62,102 bases of DNA, from assembly GCF_001942305.1 (NCBI RefSeq), contig NZ_MKKE01000019.1:1-62102 (forward strand). Reading direction: 5' to 3'. The notes beneath the pieces are model-generated. The model saw nothing but the letters and a program-made list of their open reading frames with translations. It searched no databases and was not told where the DNA came from. The DNA comes from Saccharomonospora sp. CUA-673 (GTDB taxonomy: Bacteria; Actinomycetota; Actinomycetes; Mycobacteriales; Pseudonocardiaceae). Below, in pieces: positions 17,320-25,970 of the stretch (within the stretch, counting starts at the first letter, position 1; every line of letters begins with the position of its first letter). The position numbers and the translations under genes are program-made.

Positions 17320-17952
17320 GAGCGCCGCGGGTAGGTCGCCGATCGCCCCGAGCACCTGATGGGTCCGCGCGACCACGTCCGGGTCGGGCGGGAAGTGCGG
17401 ATTCGGGATCGCGTACACGGTCATGCCCGCCGCGAGCGCGGACCGCAGTCCGTTGGTCGAGTCCTCGACGGCGGCGCACTCGCCGGCCGGTACGCCCAGC
17501 TGCGAGGCGGCCTCGACATAGACGTCGGGTGCCGGTTTCCCGGCGGCCACCTGCTCGCTCGACACGGCCACGCGGATCCGGTCGGTCAGCCCGGTCGCGG
17601 TCAGCAGGGAGTCGATCAGCACCGGCGGTGCCGAACTGGCGATCGCCGTCGGCAGGTTCTCCGACACCGTGCGCAGGGTGTCCTCCGCGCCCGGCAGGAT
17701 CGGCGGCCCGTCGGCGTACCGCATGCGCATCTCGTCGATCACCCGCGCGGCGGCCTCCTCCGGGGCGAGCTGCGTGCCCAGTTCGTTGACCAGGTACTCG
17801 GCCCATTCCGGGGTGCTCATCCCCTGCAACGCGCGGGTCGCCTCGTCGGTCCAGGTCCCGCCGTGCTCGGCGACCAGGTCGCGGCGCACCTCGTCCCAGA
17901 GTTGCTCGGAGTCGACGAGCACTCCGTCCATATCGAAAACGACAGCTCGCAT
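17311..17952 (-). CDS. HAD family phosphatase (beta-phosphoglucomutase/phosphatase-like)
   Basis: The 213-residue HAD subfamily I protein has the nucleophile motif FDMDGVLVDSE at residues 5-15, an alpha-helical cap (ALQGMSTPEWAEYL), motif II SSA, the lysine in AAGKPAPDVY and motif IV VEDSTNGLRSA. This is the pattern of small phosphatases and beta-phosphoglucomutases acting on sugar phosphates. The substrate cannot be read from sequence. It is convergent with ino1 and stands alone. Confidence 0.88.
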   Translation of the reverse strand: MRAVVFDMDGVLVDSEQLWDEVRRDLVAEHGGTWTDEATRALQGMSTPEWAEYLVNELGTQLAPEEAAARVIDEMRMRYADGPPILPGAEDTLRTVSENLPTAIASSAPPVLIDSLLTATGLTDRIRVAVSSEQVAAGKPAPDVYVEAASQLGVPAGECAAVEDSTNGLRSALAAGMTVYAIPNPHFPPDPDVVARTHQVLGAIGDLPAALGI

Positions 17953-18070
17953 CCCCCGAACCTACGTCCCCGTAGCCGGTACGTACATGGTGGACATCCG
18001 CGCAGTCATGGACACGACGCGCTCTCGTGGTCCGATTTGCTCTTTTCGTCTATTTACCGACGAAATATTG

Positions 18071-18121
18071 GTTCGCTTCCGTGTTCGACGTCGAATCTCG
18101 TTCGCTCGTCGTTTACCTTTT
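18071..18121 (+). promoter_or_regulatory. PHO-box-like direct repeats upstream of phoX
   Basis: GTTC-starting units occur at 18071, 18083 and 18100, then GTTTACC at 18111. The last two are contiguous 11-nt units, GTTCGCTCGTC and GTTTACCTTTT. PhoP of Streptomyces binds 11-nt direct repeats of GTTCACC type. The match here is imperfect, but the gene served is a PhoX-type phosphatase. Confidence 0.4.
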
Positions 18122-18190
18122 CGACCATTCCGACTCGGATGCCGAACGTAGAGTCACCAGCGTTCCCCTGACTGAGTGACTGGAGGCCGT

Positions 18191-20244
18191 GTGTCCGCCA
18201 AGCGACTGCTCCCGCTGCTGACCACCCATCGTTCCGGCCGCTCGCCGGTGACGTGTGAGTACCGGTGCGGCAATCAGTGTTCCCACCCCGCTCCGAACAC
18301 GTCCGACAACGAGTACTTCGGCGACGTCGTGCGGGATGTCGTGTCGCGGCGCGGTGCACTGCGCGCCGGTGGCGTGCTGGCCGCGACGGCGGCGGGCTTC
18401 GCCGCGCTGTCGGGCACGGCGTCGGCCGAGGTCCCGGCGCTGGCCGCGCAGCCCGCGGGCCGGCCGGTCGCCCGGGCACCGCGACGCCGCCCCCGGGCAC
18501 GAACTTCGAGCCGGTCGCGCCGAACACCAAGGACGCGGTCGTCGTCCCGGAGGGCTACGAGCAGCAGGTCGTCATCCGCTGGGGCGACCCGGTGCTGCCC
18601 GGTGGTCCGGAGTTCGACCTCCACAACCAGACCGCCGAGAAGCAGGCCCAGCAGTTCGGCTACAACAACGACTTCGTCGGCCTGATCCCGCAGGACGGTT
18701 CGGGCAAGCGCAACTTCCTGGTGGTGAACCACGAGTACACCACCGAGACGGAGATGTTCCCCGAGGGCGCCTACGACGAGGAGAACCCGACGGAGGAGCA
18801 GGTGCGCATCGCGTGGGCGGCGCACGGGCTGACCGTCGTCCAGGCCGATCGCACCCGCGAGGGTGGTCTGAAGGTCGTGCCGAGCCGGTACAACCGCCGC
18901 ATCACGCTCGACACCGAGTTCGAGGTGCGCGGCCCGGTCGCCGGATCCGACCTGCTCAAGACGTCGGAGGACCCGACGGGCACGATCGTGCGCGGCACGC
19001 AGAACAACTGCGCGGGCGGCGTCACGCCGTGGGGCACGGTGCTGTCGGGTGAGGAGAACTTCCACCAGTACTTCGGCAATGCCGACAAGGTGACCGACCC
19101 GGCCACCGCCGAGCGGCTCGAGCGGTACGGCTTCGAGGCCGGCGCGAGCACGCGGCTGTGGGAGCGGTTCGACAAGCGGTGGGACCTCGGCCAGGAGCCG
19201 AACGAGGCGAACCGGTTCGGCTGGGTCGTCGAGATCGATCCGAACGACCCGAACGCCAAGCCGATCAAGCACACCGCGCTCGGCCGGTTCAAGCACGAGG
19301 CCGCCAACGTCAAGATCACCCGCGACGGCCGCATCGCGGTCTACTCCGGTGACGACGAGCGGTTCGACTACATCTACAAGTTCGTCTCCAACGGCAGGTA
19401 CAAGCCGGGCAAGAGCGCGCACGCGCGCCGGCACAACATGGCGCTGCTCGACGACGGCACCCTGTACGTCGCGAAGTTCACGGGCAACAGCCCCGCCGAG
19501 GAGATCGACGGTTCGGGCACGCTGCCCTCGGACGGCCAGTTCGACGGCACCGGCGAGTGGCTGCCGCTGGCCAGCGGCGACAAGTCCTTTGTGGACGGCT
19601 TCACGGCCGAGGAGGTGTACGTCTTCACGCGCCTGGCCGCCGACAAGGCGGGCGCCACGAAGATGGACCGCCCCGAGGACATCGAGCCGAACCCGGTCAA
19701 CGGCCGCATCTACGCCGCGTTGACGAACAACGACGACCGCGGCGCCACCGGCGAGGCGGGTGCCGACGAGCCGAACCCGCGCAACGGCAACAAGAACGGC
19801 CACATCCTCGAGTGGGACGAGGACGGCGCGGAGACGACGTTCGTGTGGCGTCTGCTGCTCGTCTGCGGTGACCCGGCCACGGCCGACACCTACTTCGGCG
19901 GGTTCGACAAGAGCCAGGTCAGCCCGATCTCCTGCCCGGACAACCTGGCGTTCGACGGCTACGGCAACCTGTGGATCTCCACCGACGGCAACGCGCTCGG
20001 CTCCAACGACGGCCTGTTCTCGGTGCCGGTCGACGGCCCGAACCGCGGTGAGGTCAAGCAGTTCCTGACCGTTCCCGTCGGTGCGGAGACGTGCGGCCCG
20101 GTCGTGCGCGACGACATCGTGCTCGTCGCCGTGCAGCACCCGGGCGAGGGCGGCGAGCCCGGCTCGACCTGGCCCGACGGCGGCCACGCCCGCCCGGCCA
20201 TCGTCGCCACCTACAAGTCCGGCGGCGGCCGAATCGGCGCCTGA
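18191..20244 (+). CDS. phoX: PhoX family alkaline phosphatase (DUF839), Tat-exported, frameshifted
   Basis: The N-terminal frame carries CEYRCGNQCSHP, NEYFGDVVRDVVSRRGALRAGG and a hydrophobic run ending TASAEVPALAA, a twin-arginine signal of the PhoX type. An indel near 18475 moves the rest into the frame from PPPGTNFEPVAPNTKDAVVVPEGY to the stop at 20244. The mature part has VNHEYTTETEMFP, NNCAGGVTPWGTVLSGEENF, GRFKHEAANV and NLAFDGYGNLWISTDGN, typical of the Ca/Fe-dependent beta-propeller phosphatases. GGAGG supports a GTG start near 18191. It probably releases phosphate from external organic esters. Confidence 0.87.
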
Positions 20245-20286
20245 CACCCATCGGGTGAACCCCCACCCAGCCCAACCGATGTAGCT

Positions 20287-20329
20287 CCCGAGGGCCCCAT
20301 GGTCGCGCTCAACGCGACCATGCCTCGGG
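20287..20329. terminator. hairpin after phoX, related to the dispersed repeat
   Basis: CCCGAGG and ATGGTCGCG pair with CGCGACCAT and CCTCGGG around a CTCAA loop, with a short bulge. The element lies 43 nt past the phoX stop and shares the CTCCCGAGG-GCCCCATGGTCGCG core with copies at 5449, 34745 and 35906. It probably acts as a terminator, though the SDR start follows at 20345. Confidence 0.65.
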
Positions 20330-20344
20330 ATTACGGTGGCGCGT

Positions 20345-21034
20345 ATGGATCGTCCACTCGCACTCGTCACCGGGGCGTCGCGCGGTATCGGCGCCGCCGT
20401 CGCCGGCGCACTTGCCGACACACACCGCATCCTCCTCGGCGGCCGCGATAGCGCCGCCCTCGAGGCGCTCGCCGCGCAGCTGCCCGACGCCCGCCCGTGG
20501 GTCGTCGACCTCGCCGACGACGCCGCGGTGGCCGACGCGGCGGCCGGCATCGACCGGCTCGACGTGCTCGTCCATTCGGCGGGCGTCGCGCAGCTCGCCG
20601 ACGTCACGCACTCCTCCGCCGACGCCTGGCGGCGGAACTACGAGGTCAACGTGGTCGCCGTCGCCGAGCTCACCCGCCTGTTGCTGCCCGCGCTGCGCGC
20701 CGCGAACGGGCATGTCGTGGTGATCAACTCCGGTCAGGGCCTGTCCGTGCGCGAGGGCTGGGGCCCGTACGCGGCGAGCAAGTTCGGCGCCCGCGCGTTC
20801 GCCGACGTGCTGCGCGCCGAGGAGGAACCGAACGGCCTGCGCGTCACGTCGGTCTACCCCGGGCGCACCGACACCGAGATGCAGCAGGCCGTCGTGGCCG
20901 CCGAGGGTGGCGAGTACAGCCCCGCGAAGTACCTGCGTCCCGAGTCGGTCGCCGGCGCGGTCGCCGCCGCGGTCCTGGCGAGCCCCGACGCGCACCTGAC
21001 CGACATCACCGTCCGCCCCCGCCCCCACCGCTAG
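20345..21034 (+). CDS. short-chain dehydrogenase/reductase
   Basis: The roughly 229-residue SDR has the cofactor motif TGASRGIG near residues 9-16, HSAGVAQL (the NNAG position), a catalytic INSG serine, and YAASK with the Tyr/Lys pair. The Asp in VVDLADD agrees with adenine-ring binding. It is classical, with no membrane segment. The ATG at 20345 is preferred to the GTG nine bases earlier because GGTGG is better spaced. The substrate is unknown and no pathway neighbour points to one. Confidence 0.9.
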   Translation: MDRPLALVTGASRGIGAAVAGALADTHRILLGGRDSAALEALAAQLPDARPWVVDLADDAAVADAAAGIDRLDVLVHSAGVAQLADVTHSSADAWRRNYEVNVVAVAELTRLLLPALRAANGHVVVINSGQGLSVREGWGPYAASKFGARAFADVLRAEEEPNGLRVTSVYPGRTDTEMQQAVVAAEGGEYSPAKYLRPESVAGAVAAAVLASPDAHLTDITVRPRPHR

Positions 21035-21085
21035 GCCGCCGCTCGCACCGTGGGCATCCGCGTCGCGGCCCGGCCTCGTGGCGTC

Positions 21086-21798
21086 TCACGTGGCGTGGTC
21101 GCGGTCGCGGAGCCGTACCCACGGCCAGGTCATCAGTGCCCACACCGCGAGCAACAGTGCGGCGACCGGCAGGAGGTACCAGGCCACGGGCCGAGCACGT
21201 CCAGTATCGACGCCGTGTCCGACGTCCCGTTGAGGAAGCCGTAGTTGGTGCCGGCGACGGTATTGAAGGTCATCGTCACGGCCGCCCATCCCACCGTGAC
21301 GGCGATCGCGAGTCGGTAGCTGCGCCAGTCGACGCGCATGCCCAGTCCCCAGGTGAGGTAGATCGCGGCCAGCACGGCCAGCAGGTGGCCGCCCCAGAAC
21401 AGCAGGTAGTTGGGGTGCGGGAAGTCCGGCCCTGTCAACGCGGGTGAGATCAGCGCCTGGGTGCTCAGTGCCAAGCCCCAGTAGTAGGCGAGGGCGTGGG
21501 CCCACGGGCGCCGGAAGAGCAGGGCGTACGCGGCGACCAGCGGTACCAGGTCGGACAGGTGTAGCGGCACGGAGCGTTCGAGGCTCGGAGGCACCGCGTC
21601 GTACACCAGGTCCACCGCGCTGACGACGAGGAGCGTCGCCGCGAAGAATCGGCTGAAGCGTTGCGCCCGCGCCGTTGTCCGCTGGTTGCGGCCCAGGTGG
21701 ACGAGCAGCGTTGCGCCGACCGCGAAGACTCCCACGGCCAGCCAGTGCGACGGCCCGTACTGGGAGAACTCCGCCGCGGCTGCGACCACCGGTTCCAC
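21086..21798 (-). CDS. YwaF-type integral membrane protein (TIGR02206 family), frameshifted
   Basis: The product is about 237 residues with six to seven membrane segments, including HWLAVGVFAVGATLLVHLG, LHLSDLVPLVAAYALLF and YLLFWGGHLLAVLAAIYLTWG. Conserved polar positions are HLSDL, ALTGPDFPHPNY and FWGGHLL. As read, the last segment is lost, but an indel near 21185 restores WYLLPVAALLLAVWALM and a stop at 21086. The family is uncharacterised, of unknown transport or structural role. GTG start at 21798. Confidence 0.8.
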
Positions 21799-21873
21799 AC
21801 CTGCGGACTCTAACGGTGGCGGCCGCCCGCAGCGACGTTCCGCCTGCCTCGGGGTTTTTTCGCGTTCCGAGTT

Positions 21874-21896
21874 GACACCATTAGTCGACTGGTGTC
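21874..21896. promoter_or_regulatory. operator overlapping the GntR-ABC promoter
   Basis: GACACCA and TGGTGTC form a perfect 7-bp dyad around nine bases holding an AGTCGACT core. It overlaps a TTGACA -35 hexamer at 21872-21877, about 55 nt before the GntR start. This arrangement suits autorepression by the YtrA-type regulator encoded next. Confidence 0.65.
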
Positions 21897-21949
21897 ATGG
21901 TTACCCACATGACTAAGGAACCCCAGTGGTTCGGGGGATGGTGGGGCTG

Positions 21950-22308
21950 ATGGACGACACGCGGCCGCTGTTCCAGCAGATCGCGGAGCAGATCGAGGAG
22001 TCGATCATCGACGGCTCGCTGCCCGAGGAGACCAGGGCGCGTCGACGAACGAGCTCGCGGCGTTCCATCGGATCAACCAGGCCACCGCGGCGAACGGCAT
22101 CAACAAACTCGTCGCCGACGGACTGCTCTACAAGAAACGGGGGGTCGGAATGTTCGTCACCGCCGGCGCGAGGGACAAGCTCGTGCAACGCCGCCGAGAC
22201 GCCTTCGGCGAGACCTACATCGCCCCGCTGCTTGCCGAGGCCAAGCGGCTCGAAATGGACGCCGACGACGTCAAGAAGATGATCGAAAACTGGAGGGACG
22301 AAGAATGA
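21950..22308 (+). CDS. GntR/YtrA family regulator, frameshifted
   Basis: The read frame begins MDDTRPLFQQIAEQIEESIIDGSLPEE, then an indel near 22030 shifts it. The continuation ASTNELAAFHRINQATAANGINKLVADGLLYKKRGVGMFVTAGARDKLVQRR is a complete winged helix with the short YtrA-type C-terminus (FGETYIAPLLAEAKRLEMDADDVKKMIENW). The restored length is about 119. Its stop overlaps the ABC ATPase start (ATGA), so the three genes 21950-23906 form one operon. It probably represses it through the dyad at 21874. An envelope-acting antibiotic is the usual signal for this family. Confidence 0.82.
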
Positions 22309-23196
22309 GCGTGGCGACCTGCGGGGGGTGACGAGGCGCTACCGCCGCACCACGGCGGTCGAGGACGTGTCGTTCGACCTGCACGAGAACCGCATCCACG
22401 GCCTGCTCGGCCGCAACGGCGCGGGCAAGAGCACGGTGATGCGCATGATCACCGGGCAGGACGTGCCCACTGCGGGCCAGATTCGCGTGCACGGTGAGAA
22501 CCCGTACGAGAACGCGACGTGTTGCGTCAGGTGTGCTTCATCAAGGAATCGCAGAAATTCCCGGACGTTTTCGTCGCCAAGCATGCGCTGAAAGCCGCGA
22601 GCCTGGTGTTCCCGAACTGGGACGCCGAATTCGCCGAGCAGCTCGTCGACGAATTCCGGCTGCCGTTGAATACGCGTGCGAAGAAGCTGTCGCGCGGTCA
22701 GTTGTCGGCGGTCGGGGTGATCATCGGACTCGCCGCGCGGGCGCCGATCACGCTGTTCGACGAGCCGTACCTCGGCCTCGACGCGGTCGCCCGGCAGGCG
22801 TTCTACGACCACCTGATCGCCGACTACGCCGAGCACCCGCGCACGATCGTGCTGTCCACGCACCTGATCGACGAGGTCGCGGACCTGATCGAGCACGTCG
22901 TCGTGATCGACCGCGGCCGGATCGTCATGGACGACCTGTCCGACAACCTGCGCAGCCAGGCCGTGACCGTCAGCGGTCCGACGAAGGCGGTCGAACGCTT
23001 CGCCGAGGGTCACCGGGTGCTGCACCGTGAGGACGTCGGCGGCTTCGCGCGTCTGTTGGTCTCCGGCGTTCCCGAAGGTCGCGACACCACGAGCCTCCAG
23101 GTCGAACCGGTCTCGTTGCAGCAGCTCGTCGTGCGCACCGCGCAGATGTCCGACTCCGCACCGGCCGGTGCGGCCAACGGGAAGGGGGCAGCGTGA
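22305..23196 (+). CDS. ABC transporter ATP-binding protein, two frameshifts
   Basis: ATG at 22305 overlaps the GntR stop. The first codons shift at a G6 run near 22318, after which YRRTTAVEDVSFDLHENRIHGLLGRNGAGKST (Walker A) reads correctly. A second indel near 22515 leads to LRQVCFIKESQKFPDVF, LSRGQLSAVGVIIGLAARAPITLFDEPYLGLD (a degenerate signature then Walker B) and STHLIDEVADL. The restored protein is about 296 residues, close to the YtrB/YtrE group. The permease follows with a one-base overlap. It is probably an exporter or resistance module. Confidence 0.85.
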
Positions 23197-23906
23197 TGAC
23201 TGTCGGCAACCGGATCCTGAACGTCGCACGGATCCAGCTCGTCAACAAGGTCATGGTGATCGGGCTTCCGCTGTTCATCCTGCTCTGCGTGTTTGCCGTG
23301 AACCTGGCGCTGTTCCTCGCCGTCCCGTTCCCGGAGCCGGAGGACGGGATGGCGATGACCGGCGCGGTGATCTCCATCTACATCGCGACCGCGATCGTGC
23401 ACGTCCAGACGATGTCGCAGACGCTCCCCTTCGCCTTGGGCATGAGCATCACGCGACGGGACTTCGTGTTCGCGGCGGGAGCGGTGGTCGTCGGGCAGGC
23501 GCTGTTGTACGGCGTCGTGTTGTGGGTAATGCGCTTGCTCGAACGAGCGACGGGCGGCTGGGGCGTCAACGTCGCGATGTTCGACCTGGCGTTCATGGAG
23601 ACGGCCAACCCACTCACGCAGATTCTGGTTTTCGCCGCACCGTTCCTGTTCGTCTCGTTCTGCGGCTTGTGGGCGGGAATCGTCTTCCAGCGGTGGGGCC
23701 AGCTCGGCGTGTGGGTATGGATCCTGTCGTTCGCAGCGGTGTTGGTCGGGGCGACCGCAGTGGTGGGCTGGCAGGACTGGTGGTCGTCGGTCGGCTCGTT
23801 CTTCACGGACACGCCGACGGTCGTGCTGCTGGGCGTGTACCCCACGGTGATCGCCGTGGTGTTCGCGGCCGCGACCTACGCGACCTCGCGCAGGGCCGTG
23901 GGGTAA
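23196..23906 (+). CDS. ABC transporter permease of the GntR operon
   Basis: This 236-residue membrane protein has six hydrophobic segments, for example MVIGLPLFILLCVFAVNLALFL, FVFAAGAVVVGQALLYGVVLWVM and LGVWVWILSFAAVLVGATAVVGW. It has no binding-protein motif, so export is more likely than uptake. The ATG at 23196 overlaps the ATPase stop (TGATG), and a GTG one codon earlier is possible. It is the third gene of the GntR-ABC operon. Confidence 0.82.
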   Translation: MTVGNRILNVARIQLVNKVMVIGLPLFILLCVFAVNLALFLAVPFPEPEDGMAMTGAVISIYIATAIVHVQTMSQTLPFALGMSITRRDFVFAAGAVVVGQALLYGVVLWVMRLLERATGGWGVNVAMFDLAFMETANPLTQILVFAAPFLFVSFCGLWAGIVFQRWGQLGVWVWILSFAAVLVGATAVVGWQDWWSSVGSFFTDTPTVVLLGVYPTVIAVVFAAATYATSRRAVG

Positions 23907-23915
23907 CGGGGGAAT

Positions 23916-23941
23916 CGGCCCGGCGTTCGGGGGCCGGGCCG
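23916..23941. terminator. bidirectional hairpin between convergent genes
   Basis: CGGCCCGGC and GCCGGGCCG form a perfect 9-bp stem around an 8-nt loop. It lies 10 nt after the permease stop and just before the end of the opposing amidohydrolase gene. Confidence 0.8.
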
Positions 23942-23943
23942 GA

Positions 23944-25268
23944 TCAGGTGGAGCGCAGGCGAGCGGCCGCTACGGCGACGTTCGCCTGCGCTTCGCTGCG
24001 GTCCACACGGGACGATTCGCCGCCGGCGACGACCTGTTCGCCGGCGACCCAGACGTCACTGACCCGCCGCGAACCCGCCGCCCACACGAGGTTGCCGAGC
24101 AGCTGCAGATCGGGAACGTCGAGTCCGGTGGCGAACGCGGGATCGTCGACGTCGACGTGGACCACGTCGGCCCACCGGCCGGGTTCGAGCGCCCCGATGT
24201 CATCGCGGCCGAGAGCCTCGGCGCCACCACGGGTGGCCAGCAGCAGCGCATCCGCCGCGGTCACCCTGGTAGCGTCCTGTGTGGACAGTCGGGCCAGCAT
24301 CGCCGACAGCTGGACCTCCTCCCACAGGTCGAGGTCGTCGTTGCTGGCCGGACCGTCGGTGCCCAGCCCGACATGGATGTCGCCGCGCGGAGGTCGGCCA
24401 GTCGGGCCTGGCCGGAGGCGAGCTTGGCGTTGGAACCGGGACAGTGCGCCACACCGGTGCCGCGGGCGGCGAACAGTGCGATGTCCTCATCGGACAGATG
24501 CACCGAGTGGGCCGCGATGAGCCTGCCGTCGAGCAGGCCGACCTTGTCGAGCAGCCGGGGAACCGAGCCGTGCGCGGCGCGCTGCTCGGCGTCCTCGTCG
24601 GCGGTCTCGGCGACGTGGATCTGCACGAGCGCACCGCGGCCGCGGGCCTCGTCGGCGATCGCCTCGAGTGCTTCGGGCGGCAGCATGTAGGCCGAATGTC
24701 CCGCGTACGACAGTTCGATCCGCTCGCCGGGGCCGGAGCGCAGTCCGTCGGCGTCGATCCACGAATTGGCGGCGGCGAGGAGTGTGCGCCAGTCCAGTCC
24801 CGGCAGGTCGATGATCGGACCGCCGATGACGGCGCGGGCACCCGTGGTCAGGACCGCGTCGGCCATCTGCTCGGCGTGGAAGTACATCTCGGAGCTGGTC
24901 GTCACGCCGCGGCGGAGCATCTCGACCGAGCCGAGCAGCATGCCCGCGCGCACGTCGGACGGCTGGAGTTTCGCCTCGAGCGGGAAGATCACCTCGCGCA
25001 GCCAGCGCAGCAGCGGAAGGTCGCCGCCCATGCCGCGCATCAGCACCATCGGACTGTGGGCGTGCGTGTTGACCAGGCCGGGCAGGAGGATGCCGTCCTT
25101 CGCCGTGGTGCGGTCGGCCTCGCCGGGTGCCGCGGATGCCGGTCCGCAGTAGACGATGCGTCCGGACTCGTCGATGTCGACCGCGCCGTCGCGGACCACG
25201 GAACACGCCGGGTCGGCGGGCAGCACCACGGGAGCGGTCAGACGGTGGATGTGAGCACGCGACACCAT
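23944..25268 (-). CDS. amidohydrolase, SAH/MTA deaminase-like, frameshifted
   Basis: This metal-dependent hydrolase of the TRZ/ATZ group has LLPGLVNTHAHSPMVLMRGMGGDLPL (metal HxH), VQIHVAETADE, IAAHSVHLSDEDI and VAHCPGSNAKLASG. These motifs are shared with S-adenosylhomocysteine/5'-methylthioadenosine deaminases. After an indel near 24392 the frame continues IHVGLGTDGPASNDDLDLWEEVQLSAMLARL, which holds the metal-binding Asp, then the C-terminal beta-domain. The restored length is about 440. ATG at 25268 follows a weak GAGTGG. It may act on SAH, MTA or another aminopurine, and the sequence cannot separate these. Confidence 0.83.
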
Positions 25269-25313
25269 GCCGGCCACTCTAACGAGTCGCGCGCAAGGCC
25301 CGGAGCAACCGAG

Positions 25314-25970
25314 TCAGCCGAGGATGTTGTTTCGCCAGGCCCAGGCGGCGATCTCGACGCGGTTGCGAGCACCGACCTTGGCCTGCACCGATGCCAGGTG
25401 CGTCTTGACCGTCGACAGGGACAGGTACAGCTCCTCGCCGATCTCGGTGTTCGTCCGGCCCTGCGCGGTCGCGCGGACGACGTCCAGTTCCCGCGCGGTC
25501 AACGGTTCCGACGGCTGCTCGGCCACCACGGGCTCGGCCGCCGGCGCGTCGGCGAAGTGCTCCAGCAGGCGGACCGTGATCTGCGGCGACACGAGCGCGT
25601 CCCCGCGGTGCGCCGCGCGGATCGCCTCCAGCAGCAGTGCCGGGCCGGCGTCCTTGAGCAGGAATCCCGACGCGCCCCCGGTGAGCGCGCTGTGCACGTA
25701 CTCGTCTAGGTCGAACGTCGTCACCACGACCACCTTGAGCGGATCGGCCACGTCGGGCCCCGCGAGCTGCCGTGTCACCTGGAGCCCGTCGAGCCCCGGC
25801 ATGCGGATGTCGAGCAGGCACACGTCCGGCCGCAGCTCCCGGGCTGTGCGCACCGCGTCGACGCCGTCCGCGACGTCGGCGACGACCTCCATGTCGTCCT
25901 GCGCGTCGACGATCATGCGGAACCCGGTCCGCACCATGTCCTGATCGTCGGCGATCAACACCCGGATCAC
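25314..25970 (-). CDS. NarL-type response regulator
   Basis: The 218-residue regulator has a receiver domain with ADDQ at 7-10, phosphoacceptor Asp54 in CLLDIRMP and the VVTTFDLDEYV switch region. A LuxR-type helix-turn-helix follows, ELDVVRATAQGRTNTEIGEELYLSLSTVKTHLASV. GTG at 25970 overlaps the kinase stop (GTGA), which fixes the start inside a much longer open frame. It pairs with the kinase upstream and probably controls the divergent ABC exporter at 27918. Confidence 0.94.
   Translation of the reverse strand: MIRVLIADDQDMVRTGFRMIVDAQDDMEVVADVADGVDAVRTARELRPDVCLLDIRMPGLDGLQVTRQLAGPDVADPLKVVVVTTFDLDEYVHSALTGGASGFLLKDAGPALLLEAIRAAHRGDALVSPQITVRLLEHFADAPAAEPVVAEQPSEPLTARELDVVRATAQGRTNTEIGEELYLSLSTVKTHLASVQAKVGARNRVEIAAWAWRNNILG

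Noticed and set aside
17208..17789. Plus-strand frame with repeated QHPTSPC-like peptide
   Set aside because: It is the translation of the 21-bp tandem array plus antisense of the HAD gene.
18274..20607. A 777-codon minus-strand frame over phoX and the SDR gene
   Set aside because: It spans two unrelated plus-strand genes with clear family motifs and has no protein features.
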